From: Planctomycetota bacterium
Lineage (GTDB): Bacteria; Planctomycetota; Phycisphaerae; Sedimentisphaerales; Anaerohalosphaeraceae
Assembly (NCBI GenBank): GCA_003644175.1
Contig: QNBS01000088.1
Span: forward strand, 1-8,286
DNA: 8,286 nucleotides
Direction of reading: 5' to 3'
Part shown: piece by piece, positions 1 through 6,908 of the stretch
Layout of the letters: every line of letters starts with the position of its first letter
Position numbering within the stretch: the first letter of the stretch is position 1
Position numbers and translations under genes: made by a program
Notes under the pieces: model-generated
What the model saw: the letters and a program-made list of their open reading frames with translations, nothing else
What the model was told of the DNA's origin: nothing
Database searches by the model: none

Positions 1-1397
1 CAACAAGCAATGTCTTTGAGGCAAGATTCAACCCGAGCGTGGCCATACTTTTTGCCGCTGTCGGCGTGGTCAATCTCGTGGTCAATATCGGCCTGATGCT
101 GAAAGGGTCCAGCGAGGTTGTCTCTGCAAGCACCGGAGGGCTGATCACTTCCAACTGGGCTGTGTTCTTTATGACGGTCATATTTGTTGTCTATGGCGTC
201 GCCGGCGGCTTGTCGGCCGCGATCATAACGGATTTCATCCAGGGAATTTTAACGATTATCTTTTCATTCCTGCTGTTGCCGTTTGTGCTAAACGCCATCG
301 GCGGATTCGAGGGTTTGCGGCGGAATATCCAGGATCCGCAGATGCTGTCGCTGGTCGCGCCTGCGGAGATCGGATTCTTCTACATCGCAATCATTGCATT
401 CAATGGACTCGTTGGAGTTGTCACGCAGCCGCACACGATGGGAAACTGTGCCGCCGGAAAGACCGAAATGGAAGGACGCATCGGGTTTATGGGCGGGACG
501 CTCATCAAACGGCTTTGTACAATTCCCTGGTGCCTCACGGGCGTAGCAGCGGTTGTGTACTTTGCAGGACGCCAGATCGAACCAGACAAGGTCTTCGGAG
601 CGGTCGCAGGCGAATTCCTGCCGAAGATTCTTCCGGGAATGTTGGGGATATTCATCGCCGCCGTGCTTGCCTCGGTCATGAGTTCCTGCGATGCCTTTAT
701 GATCTCCTCGTCGGCACTGTTCACAGAGGACATCTACAAACGCCTGGTACCCCATGCAGACGTGAAGCATTATGTCTTTGTCGGCAGGGTCGCCGCCGTA
801 TTGATTGTCTCCGGCGGCGTATTCTTCGCATACTGGCTGCCCGGAGTGGTGGAGGGCCTCGAGATATTCTGGAAGATCGCGCCTATGATGGGTATTGCGT
901 TCTGGCTGGGTCTGTTCTGGCGAAGAACAACTGTCGCGGGCGCATGGGCGGCAACGCTTACCGCCTTTGCAATCTGGTGGCTGACGACACAATCTTTCTT
1001 CGTGGATTGGGTAAACGGCCTTGCAGTTGGCGAGTCGCTGCGGTTAACCGTTCAGAAAGAGGGACAGGCGGCGATATATTTGCCGTGGCAAATGATTTTC
1101 TACCTTGCCGGCGGAACGATAGCGGGAATCGTAGTGAGCCTGTTTACCAAACCTGTCGCCGCAGAAAAACTTGACAATTTCTACGCATTGATTCGCACTC
1201 CAATTGCTCCGGACGAACAAATTTCGGCGCCCTGCACCCTGCCCGCCGATGCTGTCATACCGCCCAAACGTGTTCTCCTGCCGAACACAAATTTTGAGAT
1301 TATGACCCCTTCCCGGACGTCGGTATTGGGGTTCCTTGTCGGCTGGGGCTGCGTTGCTATAATTATTTATGCAGTGTTTTTAATTACACAGGGATAA
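1..1397 (+). CDS. Sodium:solute symporter (SSS family), 5'-partial
   Basis: Inner-membrane transporter that probably imports a small organic solute using the Na+ gradient. The frame is open from base 3 with no stop (it begins TSNVFEARFNPS), so the GTG at 39 is probably an internal Val and the true start lies before the window; I estimate about 100 residues are missing. Many hydrophobic helices are visible. Near the start is the family pattern YGVAGGLSAAIITDFIQG (about 192-245). At 660-720 is the TM8-like segment VLASVMSSCDAFMISSSALF followed by TEDIYKR; in vSGLT the two adjacent serines of this helix are Na2 sodium ligands (here codons 681-686). After the core comes a polar linker (about 1170-1310) and a final membrane helix ending LITQG, as in large SSS proteins of planctomycetes (from memory). 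The stop is TAA at 1395-1397. The URO-D-family gene follows after 22 bp on the same strand. Family assignment is firm; the substrate (sugar, amino acid, carboxylate) is unknown. Confidence 0.93.
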   Translation, partial: TSNVFEARFNPSVAILFAAVGVVNLVVNIGLMLKGSSEVVSASTGGLITSNWAVFFMTVIFVVYGVAGGLSAAIITDFIQGILTIIFSFLLLPFVLNAIGGFEGLRRNIQDPQMLSLVAPAEIGFFYIAIIAFNGLVGVVTQPHTMGNCAAGKTEMEGRIGFMGGTLIKRLCTIPWCLTGVAAVVYFAGRQIEPDKVFGAVAGEFLPKILPGMLGIFIAAVLASVMSSCDAFMISSSALFTEDIYKRLVPHADVKHYVFVGRVAAVLIVSGGVFFAYWLPGVVEGLEIFWKIAPMMGIAFWLGLFWRRTTVAGAWAATLTAFAIWWLTTQSFFVDWVNGLAVGESLRLTVQKEGQAAIYLPWQMIFYLAGGTIAGIVVSLFTKPVAAEKLDNFYALIRTPIAPDEQISAPCTLPADAVIPPKRVLLPNTNFEIMTPSRTSVLGFLVGWGCVAIIIYAVFLITQG

Positions 1398-1419
1398 GAT
1401 AAACCCGGTTGCGACGACT

Positions 1420-2475
1420 ATGGAAACAACACCGAAACAACGCGTTATGACCGCACTGGATCGACACCCGCCGGATCGTGCGCCACGTGATTATCTGGGC
1501 ACGCCGGAAGCCGATGAGAAACTCAAAACCCATTTCCAAACCGACGACATGGATGTGGTGCTCGAAAAACTTGGCGTGGATTTGCGGGTAATAGAACCTG
1601 TTTACGTCGGGCCGACGCTGCGAAGATGGGAAGATGGACGTTTTGAGAATTTCTGGGGCCAGGTCCGCAAGCCCGTCAGGAACGAGGCAGGCATTTATAA
1701 TGAAGCCGCCGAGCTTCCCTACGCCGGGTTTACGAGTGTAAGCGATGTGGGGAGATTTCGATGGCCGAGGCGCGACTGGTTCGATTGCTCGACACTTGCC
1801 GCACAATGCGACAAGTATGCCGATTATGCAATCGTTTATGGCTCGCCAGGCAATATGGATTTGATTAACGGAACCGCTTACGGCATGGGCGTCGAGAATG
1901 TCCTGCTCGGCATCGGCCTTGACGATCCGATCGTGTACGCCTGTATGGAAAAACGCTTCCGGTCCTGTTATGACATTTCACAAAAGGTGTTGCAGGCGGC
2001 GGCCGGCAAGATAGACATTTTTTGGATCGGCGATGACTACGGCACGCAGAACGGCCTGCTGATTAGCCCGCAGAAATGGCGTCAACTTTTTTTCGATAAA
2101 CTTAAAACCATGTGCGGCCTGGGACACGACTACGGCGCAAAGGTAATGCTGCACAGTTGCGGCTCGACGCGGCCGATCTGGCCGGACTTGATTGAGGCGG
2201 GTGTTGACATCTACGACACCGTTCAGCCGGAAGCGGCAAACATGGATCCTGCCGGACTTAAGAGGGAGTTTGGAAACCAACTCTGCTTCCATGGAGCAAT
2301 CAGCACACAAAAGACACTTCCTTTCGGCCGCCCAAAAGACGTCGCTGCCGAAGTGAAACTGCGTATCGAAACCGTGGGCAAAGATGGCGGCTATATTATC
2401 GCACCTGCCCATAACATCCAACCCGACACGCCGCTGGAGAATATTTTGGCGATGTATTCAGAGCCTGTTGCATAA
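1420..2475 (+). CDS. Uroporphyrinogen decarboxylase (URO-D) superfamily protein, not HemE
   Basis: Soluble TIM-barrel protein of 351 aa, the usual length for this superfamily, which includes HemE and the corrinoid/coenzyme M methyltransferases MtaA, MtbA and CmuA. The N terminus METTPKQRVMTALDRHPPDR matches the common opening of URO-D-like proteins. It lacks the HemE Arg-rich RQAGR porphyrin-binding segment, so heme synthesis is unlikely. It carries HSCG (H245, C247), matching the His-x-Cys half of the MtaA-type zinc site, but the C-terminal position that is Cys in MtaA is His331 (APAHNIQPDTP). The segment ISTQKTLPFGRPKDV and the ending GGYIIAPAHNIQPDTPLENI are typical of a subfamily expanded in PVC bacteria (from memory). 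ATG 1420 is the first in-frame start after an in-frame stop at 1381; I see no good Shine-Dalgarno, so translation may be coupled to the symporter gene 22 bp upstream. A methyltransferase-like role is inference; the substrate is unknown. Confidence 0.88.
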   Translation: METTPKQRVMTALDRHPPDRAPRDYLGTPEADEKLKTHFQTDDMDVVLEKLGVDLRVIEPVYVGPTLRRWEDGRFENFWGQVRKPVRNEAGIYNEAAELPYAGFTSVSDVGRFRWPRRDWFDCSTLAAQCDKYADYAIVYGSPGNMDLINGTAYGMGVENVLLGIGLDDPIVYACMEKRFRSCYDISQKVLQAAAGKIDIFWIGDDYGTQNGLLISPQKWRQLFFDKLKTMCGLGHDYGAKVMLHSCGSTRPIWPDLIEAGVDIYDTVQPEAANMDPAGLKREFGNQLCFHGAISTQKTLPFGRPKDVAAEVKLRIETVGKDGGYIIAPAHNIQPDTPLENILAMYSEPVA

Positions 2476-2543
2476 ATAAATTCCAATAGTTATCTTTTTA
2501 CAGACAGGCAAAATCGGCCTTTAAGCCAATTAAAACAACGATA
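2476..2543. other. Convergent intergenic region
   Basis: AT-rich 68-bp spacer between the stop of the URO-D gene (+) and the TAG stop of the pump gene (-). It holds one hairpin (listed separately). I see no T-tract terminator for the plus-strand pair, so either that transcript ends by another route or the shared hairpin slows it. No small ORF or promoter stands out. Confidence 0.6.
2510..2531 (-). terminator. Probable weak intrinsic terminator of the efflux operon
   Basis: Read on the minus strand, AATTGGC-TTAAAG-GCCGATT forms a 7-bp stem with one G-U wobble and a 6-nt loop, and the T run continues for two more bases before GCC. It begins 12 nt after the TAG stop of the pump gene, the expected place for the end of the operon. 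On the plus strand the wobble becomes a C-A mismatch and no T tract follows, so it should work mainly for the minus strand. The U tract is short, so efficiency is doubtful. Confidence 0.42.
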
Positions 2544-5500
2544 CTAAAGGAAAAAAGTACCGGACACCTTGCTATGCGCAAACCATTTGTACAAGGCTGG
2601 AATTACCAGCAATGTGAGAACTGTAGAAGTCGCAAGACCACCAATAACAACGGTTGCCAGCGGCCGCTGCACTTCACTGCCCGTACCTGACGACAGGAGC
2701 AGAGGTATAAGCCCTAAAGCAGTAGTTGCCGCTGTCATAAGCACAGGCCTCAATCGCAGGCATGCTCCCCGAACGGAAGCCTCATCCAGCGGAACACCAT
2801 CGAGAAGCAGCTGGTTAAGACAGGTCACGAGAACCATGCCATTTTCCAGGGCTATACCGAATAACGCAATGAAACCTACCGAAGCCGGCACAGATAGGTT
2901 TTGCCCCGTCAGCCATAAACCAACAATACCTCCCACCAATGCAAGCGGAATATTGAGAAGTATCAGCACGGAATTCTTCAGAGAATTAAAGCTGGAAAAG
3001 AGTAAGAAGAAAATAATCAACAAAGTAACAGGCACTACGATCATCAGACGTTTATTAGCTTCCTGTTGAAGTCTGAACTGTCCGCCCCATGTTACAAAAT
3101 ATCCTTCAGGGAGTTTTACATTTTCGTCGATGGCTTTTTGGGCTTCTTCAACAAAAGAGCCGATATCCCGGCCTGTTACATTGCACTGAACGGTAATAAA
3201 ACGTTGGTTCTTTTCCCGAGTAATCTGACGAGGACCAATAATCTCCTTGATACTTGTCAATTCGACAAGAGGTATCTTGGCGCCGTCCGGAGTCGTTATA
3301 AGGATTCGTCCTACCGCTTCAGTTGTACTTCTAAAGTCAGGAGCGAATCTTACATAAATATCAAAACGACGGATTCCTTCAAAAACCTGACCCGCCACTT
3401 CTCCGCCAACAGCCGCTCTGATCACTTCCTGGACATCCGCCACATTAATGCCGTGACGGGCTATTTCCCGGCGGTCAATTTTTATCAGCAATTGCGGGGC
3501 GCCGCTTATCTGGTCCGGCTGGACATCGGCCGCTCCGCGCACTTTATTCACAACGAGAGCTACTTCATCAGCCTTGGCTTTTAAGCTGTCTAAGTCATCG
3601 CCGAATATCTTGACGGCTAATTCGGCACGAACACCCTCAAGGAGTTCGTCTATGGTCATGGCGATAGGCTGAGTGAAATTTGTCAAAACCCCCGGTACTT
3701 CACCCAACTGCCGGCGTATAACTTCCTGTAGTTCTTCCTGTGATTTGGCTGTTCGCCATTGGTCTTTCGGCTTAAGAAAAAGGTACATTTCGGCACTATT
3801 GACCGGGTCGGTGTGTGCGCCGACCTCGCCCCGTCCGATACGGCTGACTACGTCGGTTATTTCCGGCACTTTCATCAGACGTTTCTCCACCAACATTGTC
3901 ACGCGTGTGCTCTCATTCAGGGATATGGACGGCACCATGGTTAAGCGCAAGACCATAGTGCCTTCCTGGAGCGCCGGAGTAAACTCCGAGCCAAGCATGG
4001 GGAAGACGAAGACGCCTATTAAGACCAGGATGGCCGCCAGCCATATGGCAATGATTCGTCGTTTGACAAATAATTGGACGACCGGCTGATAGACCAACAA
4101 CAAGAATCTCATGGCAAGGTTCGCAGATTTATCTTTGTCTGGATTTGCTTTCCCGGATCGTCGCATCAAAATACCGGACAATATCGGCGCCAACAGAATT
4201 GCAAAAATAAGTGAGCCTAACATCGCCAGAGCGACAGTGTAAGCCAGCGGGCGAAATGTTTTGCCTTCAACGCCCTGTAAAGTGAACAAGGGTATGAAGA
4301 CAACGATAATAGTCATGATCGCAAAAACGATAGGACGTCCGACTTCGGTGCAGGCGCGCATCACGACATGTAAGCGGGATTCACCAGGGTCTGCTTCATG
4401 AAGCATTCTGTCAACGTTCTCTACGATTACGATAGTTCCATCCACCATCATGCCTATTGCGATAGCCAGGCCTCCAAAAGACATCAGGTTGGCTGAAATC
4501 CCGAAGTATTTCATTCCCAACATCGCAAACAGTACTGAGAATGGAATGGAAAGCACCACGACCGCACTTGGTCGAACCCCCCCCATGAAAACCAGCAAAA
4601 TGACGACAACCAAAACAATGCCTTGCAGCAATGCATTAGTTACCGTCGCTACGCAGGCCTGCACCAGGCTCTTCTGCTCATAGTATGGAATCAGATTAAT
4701 ACCTTCCGGCAAGAGTTTATTTATTTCCTTCATTTTTTCCTCGACGCGTCCGATCACCGAAGAAGTATTTGTGCCGAAAAGCTTAATCACCTGGCCGGCA
4801 ACAACCTCCTCAATTCCATTATGTGTCTGCAACCCGCGACGGATAGCGCCGCCTATTTTAATATCTGCGATTTGTTTAAGAAAGACAGGTGTTCCGTCGT
4901 CGGTTTTTATGACAATATTATCAATATCCTCTATGGCGGTGGCAAGTCCTATGGAACGGACGATATACTCCTCGGCATTTTTTTCAATGAACTGAGCGCC
5001 TACGTTGAGGTTGTTCGCCTTAATTTTTTCGATAACCTCAGAGAGCGTTACATCGTATCTCAATAGTTCATCCGGACGAACCACCACATGAAACTGTTTT
5101 TCGTAACCACCAATACCCAGTACTTCTGTGACGCCGGGAACGGTTTGCAGGTTGAACTTGACGATCCAGTCTTGAATAGTACGCAACTCTTCCAAACTGC
5201 GAGTTCCCGTCTCATCTTCAAGATAGTAAAAGAGAATTAATCCCATACCTGTGGAAATTGGTCCCATACCCGGTTCGCCAAACCCTTCGGGAATCTGCTC
5301 GCGTGCTTCCTGAAGCCTTTCATTGACGATTTGACGACAAAAATAGATATCCATCCCATCTTCGAAATATATGTTGACTACAGATAAACCGAAATTGGAG
5401 ACTGACCTGATGTTCTCAACTCCCGGCAACCCGTTCATGGCGGTCTCAACAGGATAAGTCACATATTTTTCGACTTCCTCAGGGGCCAACCCTTCGGTTT

Positions 5501-5654
5501 CAGTAAATACCTGCACCAGGTTCGGAGAGACATCAGGAAACGCATCGATTGGAAGCCCTCGATAACTTACGTAACCGGCAATCATCACCAGCAGACCTAA
5601 AGCCAACACCAAAAGGCGATTTTTCGCCGCAAATCCAATAGTTTTTTCTATCAT
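2544..5654 (-). CDS. czcA: Heavy-metal efflux RND pump, CzcA family
   Basis: Inner-membrane proton/metal antiporter of the HME-RND family, 1036 aa, normal length. TM1 is about residues 13-31, followed by the family signature RGLPIDAFPDVSPN and a large periplasmic domain. TM2-TM6 lie in about 340-500, a second membrane segment about 530-550 precedes LGSEFTPALQEG, and a second periplasmic loop leads to the final helices (about 865-1030). TM4 carries AIGMMVDGTIVIVEN with Asp405, equivalent to the proton-relay Asp of CusA; Glu937 in GIALENGMVLV matches the position of a CusA relay Glu. The CusA methionine triad is not kept: the aligned positions near PSISLNES and IDELLEG are Glu. This favours a CzcA-like divalent-cation pump (Co/Zn/Cd/Ni) over a Cu/Ag pump, but the metal is inferred. 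ATG 5654 is preceded by AAGGAG at 8-nt spacing. It is the last gene of the operon, 12 bp after czcB. Its last residues, SKVSGTFFL, may come from a repeat. A G8 tract lies in codons 357-360. Confidence 0.96.
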   Translation of the reverse strand: MIEKTIGFAAKNRLLVLALGLLVMIAGYVSYRGLPIDAFPDVSPNLVQVFTETEGLAPEEVEKYVTYPVETAMNGLPGVENIRSVSNFGLSVVNIYFEDGMDIYFCRQIVNERLQEAREQIPEGFGEPGMGPISTGMGLILFYYLEDETGTRSLEELRTIQDWIVKFNLQTVPGVTEVLGIGGYEKQFHVVVRPDELLRYDVTLSEVIEKIKANNLNVGAQFIEKNAEEYIVRSIGLATAIEDIDNIVIKTDDGTPVFLKQIADIKIGGAIRRGLQTHNGIEEVVAGQVIKLFGTNTSSVIGRVEEKMKEINKLLPEGINLIPYYEQKSLVQACVATVTNALLQGIVLVVVILLVFMGGVRPSAVVVLSIPFSVLFAMLGMKYFGISANLMSFGGLAIAIGMMVDGTIVIVENVDRMLHEADPGESRLHVVMRACTEVGRPIVFAIMTIIVVFIPLFTLQGVEGKTFRPLAYTVALAMLGSLIFAILLAPILSGILMRRSGKANPDKDKSANLAMRFLLLVYQPVVQLFVKRRIIAIWLAAILVLIGVFVFPMLGSEFTPALQEGTMVLRLTMVPSISLNESTRVTMLVEKRLMKVPEITDVVSRIGRGEVGAHTDPVNSAEMYLFLKPKDQWRTAKSQEELQEVIRRQLGEVPGVLTNFTQPIAMTIDELLEGVRAELAVKIFGDDLDSLKAKADEVALVVNKVRGAADVQPDQISGAPQLLIKIDRREIARHGINVADVQEVIRAAVGGEVAGQVFEGIRRFDIYVRFAPDFRSTTEAVGRILITTPDGAKIPLVELTSIKEIIGPRQITREKNQRFITVQCNVTGRDIGSFVEEAQKAIDENVKLPEGYFVTWGGQFRLQQEANKRLMIVVPVTLLIIFFLLFSSFNSLKNSVLILLNIPLALVGGIVGLWLTGQNLSVPASVGFIALFGIALENGMVLVTCLNQLLLDGVPLDEASVRGACLRLRPVLMTAATTALGLIPLLLSSGTGSEVQRPLATVVIGGLATSTVLTLLVIPALYKWFAHSKVSGTFFL
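2549..2570. repeat. Possible short dispersed repeat overlapping the 3' end of czcA
   Basis: The last coding bases of the pump gene read, on the plus strand, as an A run followed by GTACCGGACACCTT, giving the tail KVSGTFF. I recall near-identical A-rich strings with a CCGGACACC core scattered in many environmental genomes, often close to REP-type (Y1) transposases; that is memory, not a search. Only one convincing copy is in this window, so repeat status cannot be shown here. Confidence 0.25.
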
Positions 5655-5662
5655 ATCTATGT

Positions 5663-5668
5663 CTCCTT
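5663..5668 (-). promoter_or_regulatory. Ribosome binding site of czcA, overlapping the czcB stop
   Basis: On the minus strand AAGGAG ends 8 nt before the czcA ATG, and its first two bases belong to the TAA stop of czcB (5667-5669). This fixes the czcA start and makes translational coupling of adaptor and pump likely. Confidence 0.85.
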
Positions 5669-6890
5669 AGTGGCTATGGCCGTCGCCAAAAGAACCTTTT
5701 GACAATTGGGCTTTCAGGGTAAAAGCGCCTTTTGTCACATATCGCTGACCAACCGAAAGACCAGAGACGACCTCTGCGTATATTTCATTAGTGCGCCCCA
5801 ATTCTACCGGATGTGGCTCAAAACCATCCTCATCCCGGATGAATACGCAAGTTTTCCCCTCAACAAGTTGAAGCGACGACTTTGGGACCAATAGCGGGAC
5901 ATCAATTTCATCAACAGTGACATTAGCGGTAACAAAAATCCCCGGACGGTACTGCTCTTGAGCGTTTGGTATTATAATTCGTGCAAGAGCGGTGCGCGTA
6001 TCTTCTCCAACGATTTGGCCTATATAGGAAATTGTGCCTTCAATTTCCGGAATTCCATGTCTTGCAGCAATTACAGCAGTTTGACCTTTTTGAATGTAGG
6101 GTAAATCCTTCTGATAGACACTGAGGTCCACCCAGACAGTACTCAGGTCGGAAATGATAAAAATTTCAGATTCATCTCCAATTACCTCCCCTACTGTGAT
6201 GTGTTTGGAGACAATAGTTCCGTCAAAAGGAGCAACAATATCATGGCGAATGAACGAATCGTCCGGCAAGCCGGGAAGTTCTTTTAGATATTCCTCAGTA
6301 AAACCAAGGGCATGGAGCTTTTGCTCGGCGCTGCGCAATCCAATTTGAGCTTCGGCAAGGGCTTGTTTTGCGTTGATATACTCCTGTTCTGAAGAAATCT
6401 TTTTTTTCCAGAGTTTTTCCTCTCTGGTAAAATTAGCCCGGGCTGATGTCAAACGCTCAAGCCCCGTTAAATAGGCGCTCTTTACATCTGCAAGATCGCG
6501 ACTTTCAATTACCGCCAGCAGTTCCCCTTTGCTGACGGAATCGCCCAGTTTCTTTTTTACTTCCTGTACGATGCCGGGCACACGGGGGACAATATGGGCC
6601 GATTTGTCTTTGTTGACTCTAATCTCACCAGGCAGGCTTGTGTGGACTTGAAGCTTTCCAGGTCCGGCCGTACCAACTTCAATGCCAAATTCCTCCATTT
6701 CCTGCTCACTTAGCTTGACAACATCCTCGTGCTCAATCCCTCCTTCACCTGTTTCATCATGGGAATCTATCGCCGTTGACGCGCCACTCTTAGAATGGCG
6801 TCCCAGATTGAATCTCCCTCCCGCCATTACTCCAATGACTATCCCTGCCAGAAGAAGGCCGGCCATTGTTAAAAGCACTTTCTTATTCAT
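5667..6890 (-). CDS. czcB: RND efflux periplasmic adaptor (membrane fusion protein), CzcB family
   Basis: Periplasmic adaptor of 407 aa that links the RND pump to the outer-membrane channel. An N-terminal hydrophobic segment (about 5-25) without a lipobox Cys anchors or exports it. A polar, His- and acid-containing linker follows (His44, His54). Two biotinyl-lipoyl halves are seen at about 98-130 (PRVPGIVQEVKKKLGDSVSKG) and 215-248 (APFDGTIVSKHITVGEVI). Between them is an alpha-helical hairpin (about 131-205), rich in Ala, Glu and Lys, that should contact the channel. A beta-barrel (about 250-325, including QYRPGIFVTANV) and a membrane-proximal domain (about 330-400) follow. The protein ends in GDGHSH, a short His tail common in CzcB-type adaptors and a plausible metal-binding site. 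ATG 6890 has AAGGA 8 nt upstream. It lies 18 bp after czcC and 12 bp before czcA. An A8 tract encodes KKK at about 162-164. CusB is the alternative, but the Cu-type Met cluster in the pump is absent. Confidence 0.94.
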   Translation of the reverse strand: MNKKVLLTMAGLLLAGIVIGVMAGGRFNLGRHSKSGASTAIDSHDETGEGGIEHEDVVKLSEQEMEEFGIEVGTAGPGKLQVHTSLPGEIRVNKDKSAHIVPRVPGIVQEVKKKLGDSVSKGELLAVIESRDLADVKSAYLTGLERLTSARANFTREEKLWKKKISSEQEYINAKQALAEAQIGLRSAEQKLHALGFTEEYLKELPGLPDDSFIRHDIVAPFDGTIVSKHITVGEVIGDESEIFIISDLSTVWVDLSVYQKDLPYIQKGQTAVIAARHGIPEIEGTISYIGQIVGEDTRTALARIIIPNAQEQYRPGIFVTANVTVDEIDVPLLVPKSSLQLVEGKTCVFIRDEDGFEPHPVELGRTNEIYAEVVSGLSVGQRYVTKGAFTLKAQLSKGSFGDGHSH

Positions 6891-6898
6891 CGCTTTAA

Positions 6899-6903
6899 TC
6901 CTT
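6899..6903 (-). promoter_or_regulatory. Ribosome binding site of czcB
   Basis: AAGGA on the minus strand lies 8 nt before the ATG at 6890, inside the 18-bp gap after the czcC stop. It supports this start and translation from a shared transcript. Confidence 0.7.
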
Positions 6904-6908
6904 ATTTG

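Noticed and set aside
288..992. 234-codon minus-strand open frame opposite the symporter
   Set aside because: Antisense to a clear SSS gene; its composition (many Cys, His, Arg, Asp) is typical of a complement-strand shadow, and it has no family motif.
1420..2475. HemE (heme biosynthesis) assignment
   Set aside because: The RQAGR porphyrin-binding segment near the N terminus is missing, while the HSCG motif of methyltransferase-like relatives is present.
3066..3584. 172-codon plus-strand open frame inside the pump gene
   Set aside because: It lies fully antisense to the highly conserved czcA reading frame, has no recognisable domain, and is rich in residues expected from the complement of an RND gene.
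2544..5654. CusA (Cu/Ag efflux) assignment
   Set aside because: Positions aligned with CusA methionines near PSISLNES and IDELLEG are Glu, and TM4 has DG where CusA has DA; CzcA-like is the better call.
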